DNA from: Micromussa lordhowensis
Taxonomy: Eukaryota; Cnidaria; Anthozoa; Scleractinia; Lobophylliidae
Assembly (NCBI GenBank): GCA_964020085.1
Contig: OZ026601.1
Location: forward strand, 15,242,530-15,306,529
DNA: 64,000 nt
Direction: 5' to 3'
The notes under the pieces were generated by a model, which was not told the origin of the DNA, ran no database searches, and saw only the letters and a program-made list of their open reading frames with translations. This document shows positions 63,596 to 64,000 of the stretch, piece after piece. The stretch's first letter is position 1; every line of letters starts with the position of its first letter. The position numbers and the translations under genes were made by a program.

Positions 63596-63700
63596 GGAAG
63601 GAGTAGAAATACTCCTGGTCGCTCCATGCACAGAAAACGAGATAAGCAGCAGCCTGATGGGCTACTTGGCTCATATGCAGACTTTACCTTTTATCCCTAC
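63596..63700 (+). mobile_element. SINE part 3 (3' tail), split copy
   Basis: GGAGTAGAAATACTCCTGGT, then GATAAGCAGCAGCCTGATGG and ATATGCAGACTTTACCTT complete the family's tail. Confidence 0.8.
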
Positions 63701-64000
63701 GTCCTGTTGTGTGCAGCCATCGCAGGAGTAAGATTATATTCATCAGATTATATTATTCATCAGATTTTATACAATAACCAAATCAATGCGCGCACTCTGA
63801 TTGGTCAATCAGCCATGGGTTATTGTGCCGGTAAACCCATGAGAAAATCGCGCGTCTTCTGAATTATTATATAAAAGCAATAGACCACAAGTTTCTATGG
63901 GTTATAGGCTGATAAACTACTTGGGATGTTGGTAGAACACTCGAAGAATTCGTAAACCACTCGCCTGCGGCTCGTGATTTACAAATTCTTCTCGTGTTCT
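63701..64000. other. No gene recognised
   Basis: Short motifs such as ACTCGCCTGCGGCTCGTG resemble the outer arms of the 22 kb foldback, so another such element may begin here and run off the window. Confidence 0.4.

Overview
This window looks like nuclear DNA of a cnidarian, most likely a hexacorallian such as a stony coral or sea anemone. It is AT-rich and intron-bearing. The host genes are metazoan (ORC2, BTB, F-box, fibronectin III), and the repeats are of kinds common in anthozoan genomes: Penelope-like elements, a tRNA-derived SINE, many foldback MITEs and a piggyBac. This is inferred from content; no species marker is present.

Layout. 0.6-0.95 kb: one minus-strand fibronectin III exon. 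1.5-10 kb: degenerate transposon sequence, including two adjacent TTAA-flanked elements, four MITEs and a Penelope GIY-YIG remnant. 10.3-21.05 kb: a segment bracketed by an inverted pair of ~205 bp repeats. It holds a compact minus-strand island of three genes resembling endogenous dsDNA-virus or Polinton/adintovirus-type elements (A32/FtsK-like packaging ATPase, acidic protein, N-x-E-repeat protein), a frameshifted HMGXB3-like transposon gene, an uncertain exon and a two-exon F-box gene. 21-26 kb: more hairpin elements, tandem repeats, a SINE tail and a LINE remnant. 27.3 kb: a small secreted cationic cysteine-containing protein gene with a splice acceptor and poly(A) signal. 28.2-31.2 kb: a 72 bp palindrome, two tandem tRNA-like genes, and a second virus-like patch carrying the C-terminal end of a Polinton-type DNA polymerase plus two small ORFs. 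32-40 kb: abutting TTAA elements and two Penelope-like elements, one of which carries two nested insertions with target-site duplications. 40.9-43.25 kb: a complete piggyBac transposon with an intact 573-residue transposase, terminal inverted repeats and TTAA duplications. 44.4-45.5 kb: a BTB/POZ gene.

48.7-61.4 kb: the best host gene, origin recognition complex subunit 2 (ORC2), on the minus strand. Fifteen coding exons could be placed with compatible splice phases, apart from one missing link near the N-terminus. The first exons lie to the right and were not found. Its introns carry SINEs and hairpin elements. 61.7-63.7 kb: one SINE copy split into three pieces by two later insertions.

No prokaryotic operon, CRISPR array or replication origin is present. 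The most unusual content is the pair of virus-like islands (11.4-13.5 and 30.4-31.2 kb) and the secreted peptide gene.
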